Part shown: piece after piece, positions 1 to 6,919 of the stretch
Layout of the letters: each line of letters starts with the position of its first letter
Position numbering within the stretch: the first letter of the stretch is position 1
NCBI RefSeq assembly: GCF_001718795.1
Contig: NZ_CP013437.1
Location: forward strand, 682,001-746,000
DNA from: Burkholderia latens
GTDB lineage: Bacteria; Pseudomonadota; Gammaproteobacteria; Burkholderiales; Burkholderiaceae
Direction: 5' to 3'
DNA length: 64,000 nucleotides
The notes under the pieces: generated by a model
What the model saw: only the letters and a program-made list of their open reading frames with translations
Database searches by the model: none
Told to the model about the DNA's origin: nothing
Translations under genes and position numbers: made by a program

Positions 1-2
1 TC

Positions 3-557
3 AACGGCCTCGTCGTGCGCCTGCCGCCGCTGCGCGACCGCACCGATCTGGCGGTGGTCGTGCAGAAGATGCTGCAGCGGGAGACGCTGTCGGGGCCCGG
101 CCGCCGCCCGCTCAGCGTCGCGTCGGACGTGATGGCGCTGTTCGAGCGCTGTGCGTGGCCGGGCAACTTCAGGCAGCTCGCGAACCTGCTGCGAACGGCG
201 GCCGCGATGGTCGACGACGACTGCGAGATCCGGTGCGAGCATTTGCCCGACGATTTCTTCGACGACCTGCGCCGCGACAGTGCGCAGACCGCGCAGACCG
301 CGCAGACCGCGCAGACCGCGCAGCACGGCGGCGCGGCGACGGCGCCGTCCGCCGCGCAAGCCGCGACGTTCGCGCCGACGGCGACCGCCTGCGATGCGCG
401 GCTGCAGGACGTGGCGGCCTCGGCGATCGCGGCCGCACTTGCGCGCCATGGCGGCAACGTGTCGGCCGCCGCCCGCGCGCTCGGCGTGTCGCGCAATACG
501 ATCTATCGCAAGATGCCGGCCGCCGGGACGGACGCGCGGGAGCCGGACGAACATTGA
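3..557 (+). CDS. Sigma-54-dependent transcriptional activator, C-terminal part (5' end outside window)
   Basis: Only the last 184 codons are in the window; the frame is open to the left edge. The visible part begins in the AAA+ domain end (LPPLRDRTD, then WPGNFRQLANLLR, the typical sensor II region), runs through an Ala/Gln/Thr-rich linker with a 9-bp tandem repeat, and ends in a Fis-type helix-turn-helix (NVSAAARALGVSRNTIYRK). This is the architecture of AcoR-like activators of RNA polymerase with sigma-54. It lies just upstream of pqqABCDE on the same strand, and a good sigma-54 promoter stands between the two, so it is the obvious candidate activator of the pqq operon (inference). The sensory N-terminus cannot be seen. 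Confidence 0.9.
   Translation, partial: NGLVVRLPPLRDRTDLAVVVQKMLQRETLSGPGRRPLSVASDVMALFERCAWPGNFRQLANLLRTAAAMVDDDCEIRCEHLPDDFFDDLRRDSAQTAQTAQTAQTAQHGGAATAPSAAQAATFAPTATACDARLQDVAASAIAAALARHGGNVSAAARALGVSRNTIYRKMPAAGTDAREPDEH
282..326 (+). repeat. 9-bp tandem repeat in the linker of the sigma-54 activator
   Basis: Four perfect copies of GCGCAGACC (282-317) followed by a degenerate fifth unit. In frame it encodes Ala-Gln-Thr triplets between the AAA+ and Fis domains. The unit is a multiple of three, so copy-number change would alter linker length without a frameshift. Confidence 0.9.
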
Positions 558-577
558 GCGCGGGCGCAAGTGTCACA

Positions 578-608
578 GGGGTGTGTCAGGTTGCAACACC
601 CCGGTGTT
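578..608. promoter_or_regulatory. Candidate upstream activator site for the pqq promoter
   Basis: Overlapping dyads: GGGGTGT (578-584) pairs with ACACCCC (596-602), and AACACC (595-600) pairs with GGTGTT (603-608). They lie about 170-190 bp upstream of the sigma-54 promoter, the usual distance for an enhancer bound by a sigma-54 activator. Assignment to the adjacent activator is inference. Confidence 0.45.
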
Positions 609-648
609 CACGGATTCAACACCTGCTCAGTCGGCGGCGCACACCGCG

Positions 649-666
649 AACCATCGATCGATGGTT
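649..666. promoter_or_regulatory. Perfect 18-bp palindrome upstream of pqqA
   Basis: AACCATCGATCGATGGTT is a perfect palindrome with no spacer, 103 bp upstream of the -24/-12 promoter. It could be an operator or a hairpin closing the activator transcript; it has no U-run, so an operator is slightly favoured. No binding protein can be named. Confidence 0.4.
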
Positions 667-768
667 TATGAAATAAAGCTGTATTGAAATCGTAAGAATG
701 CCGGTGGCATGCGCACCCGTTGGCAGCCGCATGCGCGCGCGGGCCGTCGCACGCCGCAAAACCGTCCC

Positions 769-784
769 CGGCACACTCCTTGCT
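769..784 (+). promoter_or_regulatory. Sigma-54 (-24/-12) promoter of pqqABCDE
   Basis: CGGCACACTCCTTGCT matches the consensus TGGCACGNNNNTTGCT at all fixed positions except the first T and the G at position 7; the GG and GC doublets have the required spacing. Expected transcription start is near 795, giving a leader of about 55 nt to pqqA. Confidence 0.8.
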
Positions 785-850
785 GAATGAGTATCGGCCG
801 CTTGATCGATGCGGTTGTTTCGACTCACCAACTCAACAAGGAGACACATC

Positions 851-925
851 ATGCAGTGGACCACTCCCGCCTATACCGACCTGCGTTTCGGCTTCGAAAT
901 CACGATGTACATCGCCAACCGCTGA
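851..925 (+). CDS. pqqA: PQQ precursor peptide PqqA
   Basis: A 24-residue peptide, MQWTTPAY...[10 protein letters not shown], ending in TGA. It carries the invariant Glu16 and Tyr20, which PqqE cross-links and which become the backbone of pyrroloquinoline quinone. Family members are 22-29 residues. A strong ribosome site AAGGAG (838-843) sits 7 nt before the ATG. It is the first gene of the pqq operon, followed by a strong stem-loop and pqqB. The gene is too short for most gene finders. Confidence 0.97.
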   Translation: MQWTTPAYTDLRFGFEITMYIANR

Positions 926-937
926 TCGACGCGCGCA

Positions 938-973
938 GTGCCGCCCGCATCGACGTACACGATGCGGCGGCAC
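938..973 (+). promoter_or_regulatory. Stem-loop between pqqA and pqqB
   Basis: GTGCCGCCCGCATCG (938-952) pairs with CGATGCGGCGGCAC (960-973) around a 7-nt loop, with one bulged C: two 7-bp helices. It ends 1 nt before the pqqB ribosome site GGGAG (975-979). There is no U-run, so transcript stabilisation or processing upstream of pqqB is more likely than complete termination. This would favour pqqA over the downstream genes, as the peptide is consumed stoichiometrically (inference). Confidence 0.7.
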
Positions 974-988
974 CGGGAGCACACGCAG

Positions 989-1912
989 ATGAAGATCAAG
1001 ATACTCGGGTCGGGCGCCGGCGGCGGGCTGCCGCAGTGGAACTGCAACTGCGGCAACTGCCGTCGTGCGCGGGCCGGCACCGACGGCATCGTGCCGCGCA
1101 CGCAATCGTCGATCGCGGTCAGCGGCAACGACATCGACTGGGTGTTGGTGAATGCGTCGCCGGACATTCTCGCGCAGTTGCGCGCCAATCCCGACCTGCA
1201 ACCGGCCCGTGCGATGCGCGACACCGCGATCGTGGCCGTCGTGCTCTGCGACGCGCAGATCGATCACGTCACCGGATTGCTGATGCTGCGCGAGCGCACG
1301 TCACCGCTGCCGCTGTACGCGAGCGCGCCGGTGCTCGACGATCTGTCGACCGGCTTGCCGATCGTGCCGCTGCTCGGCCACTACTGCGGCGTCGACGTGC
1401 ACGCGATCGCATCGGCCGAACCGTTCGCGATTGCGGGCGCACCCGGCCTGCGCTTCACCGCCGTGCCCGTCGACAGCAAGCCGCCGCCTTATTCGCCGCG
1501 CCGCGACGCGAGCGTGGAAGGTGACAACATCGCATTCCTGATCGAAGACACGCGGACCGGCCGGCGCGCATTCTACGCGCCGGGGCTTGCCGACGTCGAC
1601 GACGGCGTGCGTGCCGCGATGCGCGACGCCGATCTCGTATTGGTCGACGGGACGTTCTGGACCGGCACCGAGATGATCGATCTCGGGCTGTCGTCGAAGC
1701 ACGCGGCCGACATGGGCCATCTCGCACAGTGCGGCGATCCGACACGGCCGGGCATGATCGACCGGCTGCGGATGTTGCCCGCGCGCACGCGCAAGGTGCT
1801 CACGCATATCAACAACACGAATCCGATTCTCGACCCCGGCTCGGTGCAGCGTGCGAAATTGCGCGAGCACGGGATCGAGGTCGCCCACGACGGCATGCAA
1901 TTCGAGGTTTGA
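989..1912 (+). CDS. pqqB: PQQ biosynthesis protein PqqB
   Basis: 307 residues, full family length, metallo-beta-lactamase fold. The start at MKIKILGSGAGGG is chosen over in-frame ATGs upstream because it begins at the conserved beta-strand and has GGGAG 9 nt before it. The WNCNCGNC cluster (Cys19, Cys21, Cys24) and the DAQIDHVTGL metal-motif variant are family hallmarks. PqqB acts in the cytoplasm as an oxygenase on the excised Glu-Tyr cross-linked dipeptide before PqqC. It is followed after 3 nt by pqqC. Confidence 0.97.
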   Translation: MKIKILGSGAGGGLPQWNCNCGNCRRARAGTDGIVPRTQSSIAVSGNDIDWVLVNASPDILAQLRANPDLQPARAMRDTAIVAVVLCDAQIDHVTGLLMLRERTSPLPLYASAPVLDDLSTGLPIVPLLGHYCGVDVHAIASAEPFAIAGAPGLRFTAVPVDSKPPPYSPRRDASVEGDNIAFLIEDTRTGRRAFYAPGLADVDDGVRAAMRDADLVLVDGTFWTGTEMIDLGLSSKHAADMGHLAQCGDPTRPGMIDRLRMLPARTRKVLTHINNTNPILDPGSVQRAKLREHGIEVAHDGMQFEV

Positions 1913-1915
1913 CCC

Positions 1916-2635
1916 ATGAACGCACCGATTCCCGCCGCTGCGCTGCACGCGACGCCCTGGAGCGCGGAGGAATTCGAGGCGCGCCTGCGCGCGCTCGAAT
2001 CGCGCTACCACATCCATCATCCGTTCAACCGGCGGCTGAATGCCGGGGAGTGTTCGCCGGCGCAGATCCGCGGCTGGGTCGCGAACCGCTTCTACTATCA
2101 GGTCAGCATTCCGCTGAAGGATGCGGCGATCCTGTCCAATTGCCCGGATCGCGACACGCGCCGGCTATGGGTCGAGCGCATTCTCGACCATGACGGCCAC
2201 GGCGATCAGGAGGGCGGGATCGAAGCGTGGGCGCGGCTCGGCGAAGCGGTCGGGATCGGGCGCGAGCAACTGTGGTCGCTCGAGCACGTGCTGCCCGGCG
2301 TGCGATTCGCGGTCGACGCATACGTCAATTTCGCGCGGCGCGCGCCATGGCAGGAAGCCGTGTGCTCGTCGCTGACCGAGATGTTCGCGCCGCAGATCCA
2401 CCTCGACCGGCTCGCTGGCTGGCCGTCGCACTATCCGTGGATCGATGCGCAAGGGCTGCAGTATTTCCGCAGCCGCGTGCCGCTCGCACAGCGCGACGTC
2501 GAGCACGGGCTTGCGGTCACGCTGCGCCATTTCACGACCCCGGCCGCGCAACGGCGCGCGCTCGACATCCTGTCGTTCAAACTCGATGTGCTGTGGTCGA
2601 TCCTCGACGCAATTGAAAAGGCGTATCCGGCATGA
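1916..2635 (+). CDS. pqqC: Pyrroloquinoline-quinone synthase PqqC
   Basis: 239 residues, all-helical TenA/PqqC-type oxidase. It performs the last step, ring closure and eight-electron oxidation of AHQQ to PQQ, without a metal. The signature YHIHHPFN (Tyr31, His32), [15 protein letters not shown] and the Arg-rich C-terminal helices are present. The N-terminus ([10 protein letters not shown]) is slightly longer than in enteric PqqC. The gene overlaps pqqD by 4 nt (ATGA), indicating translational coupling. Confidence 0.97.
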   Translation: MNAPIPAAALHATPWSAEEFEARLRALESRYHIHHPFNRRLNAGECSPAQIRGWVANRFYYQVSIPLKDAAILSNCPDRDTRRLWVERILDHDGHGDQEGGIEAWARLGEAVGIGREQLWSLEHVLPGVRFAVDAYVNFARRAPWQEAVCSSLTEMFAPQIHLDRLAGWPSHYPWIDAQGLQYFRSRVPLAQRDVEHGLAVTLRHFTTPAAQRRALDILSFKLDVLWSILDAIEKAYPA

Positions 2636-2913
2636 ATACCAACGACGCCGTCAGCGGCGTGCCGCTGCGTCCTTCGCTTAAGGGCATGTACCGTCTGCAA
2701 TGGGAGGCGGCCCAGGATGCGTACGTGCTCCTGTATCCGGAAGGGATGGTCAGGCTCAATCCGAGCGCGGGCGAGATCCTCGCGCGCTGCGACGGCACGC
2801 GCGAGCTCGACGACATCATCGACGAGCTCGAGCAGTTGTTCAGCACGTCGGATCTCGCGTCGGACGTCTACCGCTTTCTCGATCACGCGCGACTGCGCGG
2901 CTGGCTCGACTGA
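2632..2913 (+). CDS. pqqD: PqqA peptide chaperone PqqD
   Basis: 93 residues, normal length. It carries the family core [26 protein letters not shown] and LDDIIDEL. PqqD is a winged-helix-like RiPP recognition element that binds PqqA and presents it to the radical-SAM enzyme PqqE. It overlaps pqqC by 4 nt and leaves 1 nt before pqqE. In some other bacteria pqqC-pqqD or pqqD-pqqE are fused; here they are separate. Confidence 0.97.
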   Translation: MNTNDAVSGVPLRPSLKGMYRLQWEAAQDAYVLLYPEGMVRLNPSAGEILARCDGTRELDDIIDELEQLFSTSDLASDVYRFLDHARLRGWLD

Positions 2914-2914
2914 C

Positions 2915-4057
2915 ATGGACACGACATCCGCTCCGAACCGGCCGTCCCCGCCGCTGTGGCTGCTCGCCGAGCTTACGTACCGGTGCCCGCTGCATTGCGC
3001 GTTCTGTTACAACCCCGTCGACTTCGCGACGCATGGGCCGGAACTCGACACCGACACGTGGCGTGCGGTGATCGGCGACGCGCGTGCGCTCGGCGCGGCG
3101 CAGATCGGCTTTTCCGGCGGCGAGCCGCTGCAGCGCGGCGATCTTGAAGATCTGGTGCAGCATGCGCGTTCGCTCGGCTTCTATACCAACCTGATCACGT
3201 CGGGCGTGGGCCTCACCGACGCACGCATCGACCGGCTCAAGGCCGCCGGGCTCGATCACATCCAGCTGTCGTTGCAGGATTCGACGCGCGAGCTGAACGA
3301 TTTCCTGACGAGCACGCGCACATTCGAACTGAAGCGCGGCGTGGGCCGGATGATCAAGTCGCGCGGCTACCCGATGGTGCTGAACTGCGTGCTGCATCGG
3401 TACAACCTGCCGCACGTCGCGCAGATCATCGAGATGGCGCTCGATCTCGGCGCCGATTTTCTCGAGCTCGCGAACACCCAGTACTACGGCTGGGCGATGC
3501 TCAATCGCGACCAGCTGATGCCGACCGCCGAGCAGCTGCGCGAAGCGGAGGAAACCGTCAACCGCTACCGGAAGCTCGTCGGCGAGCGGTGCAAGATCCT
3601 GTTCGTCGTCCCGGACTACTTCGAGCACCGCCCGAAGGCTTGCATGAACGGGTGGGGCTCGGTATTCCTCGGCGTCGCGCCGGACGGCACCGCGCTGCCG
3701 TGCCATGCCGCACGCTCGCTGCCGGGCCTCGCGCTGCCGAACGTGCGTGACCGTTCGCTAAAGGAGATCTGGTACGAAAGCGACGCGTTCAATGCATTTC
3801 GCGGCGACGGCTGGATGCGGGACCCGTGCCGCACCTGCGACGAGCGTCACGCGGATCATGGCGGATGCCGATGTCAGGCATACATGCTTGCCGGCGATCC
3901 GGCAGAGGCCGATCCCGTGTGTGCGAAGTCCGCACATCACGGCGTCGTCGAGCAGGCGGTGCAGTTCGCGCGGCGGCCGGCACGGCAGGACGAGCGGCCG
4001 CTGGTTTTTCGCAGTGTTGCCAATTCGGTCGGGCGCCCCGCTCCATCCGATGTCTGA
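2915..4057 (+). CDS. pqqE: PqqA peptide cyclase PqqE (radical SAM)
   Basis: 380 residues. The start is MDTTSAPNRP, 1 nt after the pqqD stop. The radical-SAM cluster CPLHCAFC (Cys24, Cys28, Cys31) follows WLLAELTYR. The C-terminal SPASM region has Cys residues in CMNGWGS, LPCHAARS and CRTCDERHADHGGCRCQAYML, which ligate auxiliary Fe-S clusters. It forms the C-C bond between Glu16 and Tyr20 of PqqA. It is the last gene of the operon here; no PqqF/G-type protease gene is visible in the window. Confidence 0.97.
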   Translation: MDTTSAPNRPSPPLWLLAELTYRCPLHCAFCYNPVDFATHGPELDTDTWRAVIGDARALGAAQIGFSGGEPLQRGDLEDLVQHARSLGFYTNLITSGVGLTDARIDRLKAAGLDHIQLSLQDSTRELNDFLTSTRTFELKRGVGRMIKSRGYPMVLNCVLHRYNLPHVAQIIEMALDLGADFLELANTQYYGWAMLNRDQLMPTAEQLREAEETVNRYRKLVGERCKILFVVPDYFEHRPKACMNGWGSVFLGVAPDGTALPCHAARSLPGLALPNVRDRSLKEIWYESDAFNAFRGDGWMRDPCRTCDERHADHGGCRCQAYMLAGDPAEADPVCAKSAHHGVVEQAVQFARRPARQDERPLVFRSVANSVGRPAPSDV

Positions 4058-4177
4058 AACGCCTTTTTAATTCAAACGCGTCTTCGATGGATGCGTAGCG
4101 CGTCGGCATCCGGCGCTGCGTGTCCTGCCTCGCCCGACTCCCCCTTTCGACCGACGCACGACGGTCACAAGAACGAT

Positions 4178-4193
4178 TCGCCCCGCGGGGCGA
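4178..4193 (+). terminator. Possible terminator hairpin downstream of pqqE
   Basis: TCGCCCCGCGGGGCGA is a perfect 16-bp palindrome, followed by ATTTC and preceded by AAGAACGAT. The U-run is short, so this is a weak intrinsic terminator candidate 120 nt after the pqqE stop. It could equally be an operator. Confidence 0.4.
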
Positions 4194-4468
4194 TTTCAGT
4201 GCTTACCTGCACGCGTTCGGATATGACAGAAGCGCGTACACCCGCCCCGCGCAATGACCGCGGATTCGCGGGCCATACGCATCCCGCGCAATCGAACGTA
4301 AAGCGGAGTAACGCGATGTAATCAGCGATCGGCCATTTCGGCGACAACGTTTGCGCGACGCTATATCGAAGCATTCGATGCCGCGGCCGGTTTTACGTTG
4401 GCCATACGATATGAAATATTCGCGCGATTTACATTAATGCGAGCCACGCTCTTCGGGAGTGCGCTTTC

Positions 4469-4552
4469 ATGAAATCGAAGTGCGCCAAATGCAAATGCGG
4501 CTTCGTCGATTCACTCCGCCATTCCGTATCGCGGCCGCGCAAATGCCGGTAG
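4469..4552 (+). CDS. Possible 27-residue Cys-rich small protein
   Basis: ATG to TAG gives MKSKCAKCKCGF...RPRKCR, 27 residues, with a CxxCxC motif at residues 5-10 and a fourth Cys at 26, and a strongly basic composition. CGGGAG (4454-4459) precedes the ATG by 9 nt. Codon third positions are moderately GC-rich. The Cys spacing resembles a minimal metal-binding knuckle. I recognise no family, and a chance ORF remains quite possible. Confidence 0.25.
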   Translation: MKSKCAKCKCGFVDSLRHSVSRPRKCR

Positions 4553-4890
4553 ACGCATGGCGTGCGGACGCTTAAAGCGCACCGCAGTGCCCCGCGACGT
4601 CGAACTTCACTCGAAATGCGCGATTAAGCGAGGTAGCGGCCGGGCAGCCCGGCGGGCCGGTGCGCACGGCCTGCCGACGTCATTCTTTGGACGCGTGATT
4701 CACACGGTACCGGTATCCGGTTGTGCACCACGGGAATGAAACCGCTGGTGGTCACGCATTCTCATCGCCATACTCCTCCGACGTTCAATGCGGCAGTGCC
4801 AGCCGCAATCCGCCGACTCGCCGGTTTCCCCCTCTCGTCGCTCTTCGCGGGACGAGTTGTCTCGGTTATCCCGATTCAAATTGTCAGATG

Positions 4891-4904
4891 TTGATGCAGA
4901 TCAA
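4891..4904. promoter_or_regulatory. FNR/ANR-type box upstream of the exopolysaccharide regulator
   Basis: TTGATGCAGATCAA matches the FNR-family consensus TTGAT-N4-ATCAA exactly. It lies about 190 bp upstream of the GlxA-type regulator at 5094. As a class II site it would place a transcription start near 4939, but no strong -10 is seen there. Confidence 0.55.
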
Positions 4905-5093
4905 TTGCCTGGACAGTTGTATGTGCGCATTTCTACAGGGTGTGACAAATCTCAATAAATAGTGCCGTACCACGGGCTTGATGGATTCGGACAACAACAC
5001 GGCAAAAACGGACAGTGCGAAATCAGCGGGCGAGGGTCGCCCCTATGATGCGGCGCAGAAAAGACAAATGTAAAAAATTGTTAAAGGGCGGTA

Positions 5094-6161
5094 ATGATGC
5101 AAACAGTGTCGACTCATTTCTCGACGGGGTTAAGCGTGAATCGTGGTAGAAGCGCCGGCAACGGGCATCAACGAGCAAGCGTAATCGTACTGTTGCTCGA
5201 AGGTTTTTCCATCATGCAAATGGGCAAGCTGGCCGCCGTTTTCGAACTCGCAAATCAGCTAGGGCGCGCCGACGGGTCTTTTACCGACCGGTACGAATTG
5301 CGACTGTATTCGGTGCATGGCGGCCCGGTCCGTTCGTCATCGGGCGTCGGCATATGGACAGAAGCGGCCCGTACGCTGGAGGCGAGCACGGTGCACGCGA
5401 TGTTCGTGCTGAGCGGTCAGGATGGAATCGACGCGCTTGACGAACAGCTGATCGGCTGGCTGCGGCATGCGTATCAGCGCGCGCGGGTCGTGCGCGGCAG
5501 TCACGGCGGTCGCAAATTGCTCGCGCAGATTCACCTGACCCAGAAGGGCGCCGAAAAGGCCGCGGCCGGGATGAACTGCGGTCATGCGTCATCCGACGGC
5601 CGCGAAGACGGCGAGACGGGCGACGAAGACGAGGGGCCGTTTTCCGACGCATTGTCGATCGTCAGGACCGACATGGGCTACGAAATCGCGCAGGAAATCG
5701 TGATGTGCATGGTATCCGGTGCGAACCGCAAGCTGACCGACGTGTTGTTCGGCGCGCGTGTCGCGCGCGCGAGCACGTTGATCCGGATGGCCGCGCATCA
5801 TCTTCGCGTGAACAGCGAGAACCGGATTTCGATTGCCGATGCCGCACAGGCTGCAGCGATGAGCGAGCGCAATTTCTTGCGGCGCTTCAAGAACGAGATC
5901 GGCGTTACCCCGACCGAGTTCGTGTTGAAAATCCGGCTCGAAAAGGCGTGTCGCATGCTGATCGAGACCGACCTTCCGGCGGACAAGGTCGCGCGCCGCA
6001 CCGGCCTCGGCAGCGGCGACCGGATGGCTAAACTGTTTCGTCAGCACCTGCAGACGTCCCCGACCGAATATCGCGCGGCCGCCCGGAAGAGCGGCGGCGC
6101 ATCGGCGGACCTGCTCTTCACATCGGACTTTGGCGACTGGATGAGCGGCGCACCATCGTAG
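5094..6161 (+). CDS. GlxA-type transcriptional regulator (DJ-1/PfpI-like plus AraC HTH)
   Basis: 355 residues. Residues about 28-200 form a DJ-1/PfpI-like domain starting SVIVLLLEGFSIMQMGKL; the usual nucleophile loop reads RGSHGGR, with no Cys, so it is a ligand or dimer domain rather than an enzyme. A strongly acidic insertion (EDGETGDEDEG) precedes the AraC/XylS double helix-turn-helix at about 240-335 (SIADAAQAAAMSERNFLRRF; ending SPTEYRAA). Two adjacent ATGs (5094, 5097) follow GGGCGG. It sits directly upstream of the exopolysaccharide operon on the same strand, so it is the likely pathway regulator (inference). Confidence 0.85.
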   Translation: MMQTVSTHFSTGLSVNRGRSAGNGHQRASVIVLLLEGFSIMQMGKLAAVFELANQLGRADGSFTDRYELRLYSVHGGPVRSSSGVGIWTEAARTLEASTVHAMFVLSGQDGIDALDEQLIGWLRHAYQRARVVRGSHGGRKLLAQIHLTQKGAEKAAAGMNCGHASSDGREDGETGDEDEGPFSDALSIVRTDMGYEIAQEIVMCMVSGANRKLTDVLFGARVARASTLIRMAAHHLRVNSENRISIADAAQAAAMSERNFLRRFKNEIGVTPTEFVLKIRLEKACRMLIETDLPADKVARRTGLGSGDRMAKLFRQHLQTSPTEYRAAARKSGGASADLLFTSDFGDWMSGAPS

Positions 6162-6919
6162 ACGTGCCATCGACGTGTGACGTGCGCGGCCGTGCGCCGC
6201 GTCGGCCGATGCGGCGCAATTGCATCGTGCGAAGGAATTAATGTCCAATCCGGATAAAGAATGCGTTATTCGGATTTCGTCAATTCCCGCCATAAATCGC
6301 GCTTCATGCGACGAAGGCGGATTCAGCCACAATCGTGGCGCGGTCCGACACGGACCGATCCAAAACCGCTTCCCCCGATTAATTTATCGGCTGGCCTTTC
6401 GAGGAGTCAGCACCCCGGCACTCCTCGGAATTTTGCCTGCCGTGCTGCATTGCGCACACCGTGCAGGCCTTTTTATTCAATGAGCGAGTGTCCGGCCTTC
6501 GATGAGCGGATGCTCGCCTCCAGCCTGCCGCCGTACCGCGTCGGTGCGTCGAACGCACGATGCGCAAGCGGCGGCACGCGTGCCGAGTGGCGAATCCGCA
6601 TGCAATGGCGCGTCGTACGCGCAATTGAAATTCGACAGGAAATGGTTGTGCATGACCGTTGAGTGTGGATTAAACCTGCATCGTTCTATTTATGAAAGCG
6701 ATCGAATAATTCGCGCTCCGAACCTGCCTTGATGTGTTCCGCCATCAGCAAGGCGAATTCGGACGACGACGGTGGAGGCACGAGTCGCGGCGAATATGAT
6801 GCGCTGCGGAAACGTTGAAGCAACGGTATCGCGACAGGCGCGCCCGATGGACGCGCCGCGGCACGAGGCTCCGCTGCATCGCGAACGGATGTTGGACGAT
6901 GAATTAGGAGTTCATATCA
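6162..6919. other. Intergenic leader region before the exopolysaccharide operon
   Basis: 758 nt without a supported gene. It contains two consecutive hairpins, the second an intrinsic terminator (6435-6474), and an 11-bp palindrome CGAATAATTCG (6703-6713). The operon promoter is expected between the terminator and 6920; I see no convincing -35/-10 pair. Confidence 0.7.
6400..6474 (+). terminator. Tandem hairpins ending in an intrinsic terminator
   Basis: First hairpin: CGAGGAGT (6400-6407) with ACTCCTCG (6420-6427), followed by GAATTTT. Second: GCCTGC (6435-6440) with GCAGGC (6463-6468), with an inner GTGC/GCAC helix, followed by CTTTTT (6469-6474). The second is a standard Rho-independent terminator. 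It lies about 270 nt beyond the regulator stop, so it ends either a long 3' UTR or a separate short transcript. Confidence 0.75.

Larger units (their letters stand above)
4058..5093. other. Intergenic region between pqqE and the exopolysaccharide regulator
   Basis: About 1 kb with no convincing normal-size gene and visibly more A/T-rich than its flanks towards the right end. It holds a perfect GC palindrome (4178-4193), a possible 27-codon cysteine-rich ORF (4469-4552) and a perfect FNR-type box (4891-4904), listed separately. Confidence 0.75.

Noticed and set aside
5086..5094. GGCGGTAA resembling an RfaH ops/JUMPstart element before the EPS regulator
   Set aside because: The match is partial, it overlaps the ribosome site of the regulator, and no second JUMPstart sequence is visible.
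6220..6662. Small plus-strand open frames between the EPS regulator and the first EPS gene
   Set aside because: They run across the hairpins and terminator, have no ribosome site, and their composition is not protein-like.
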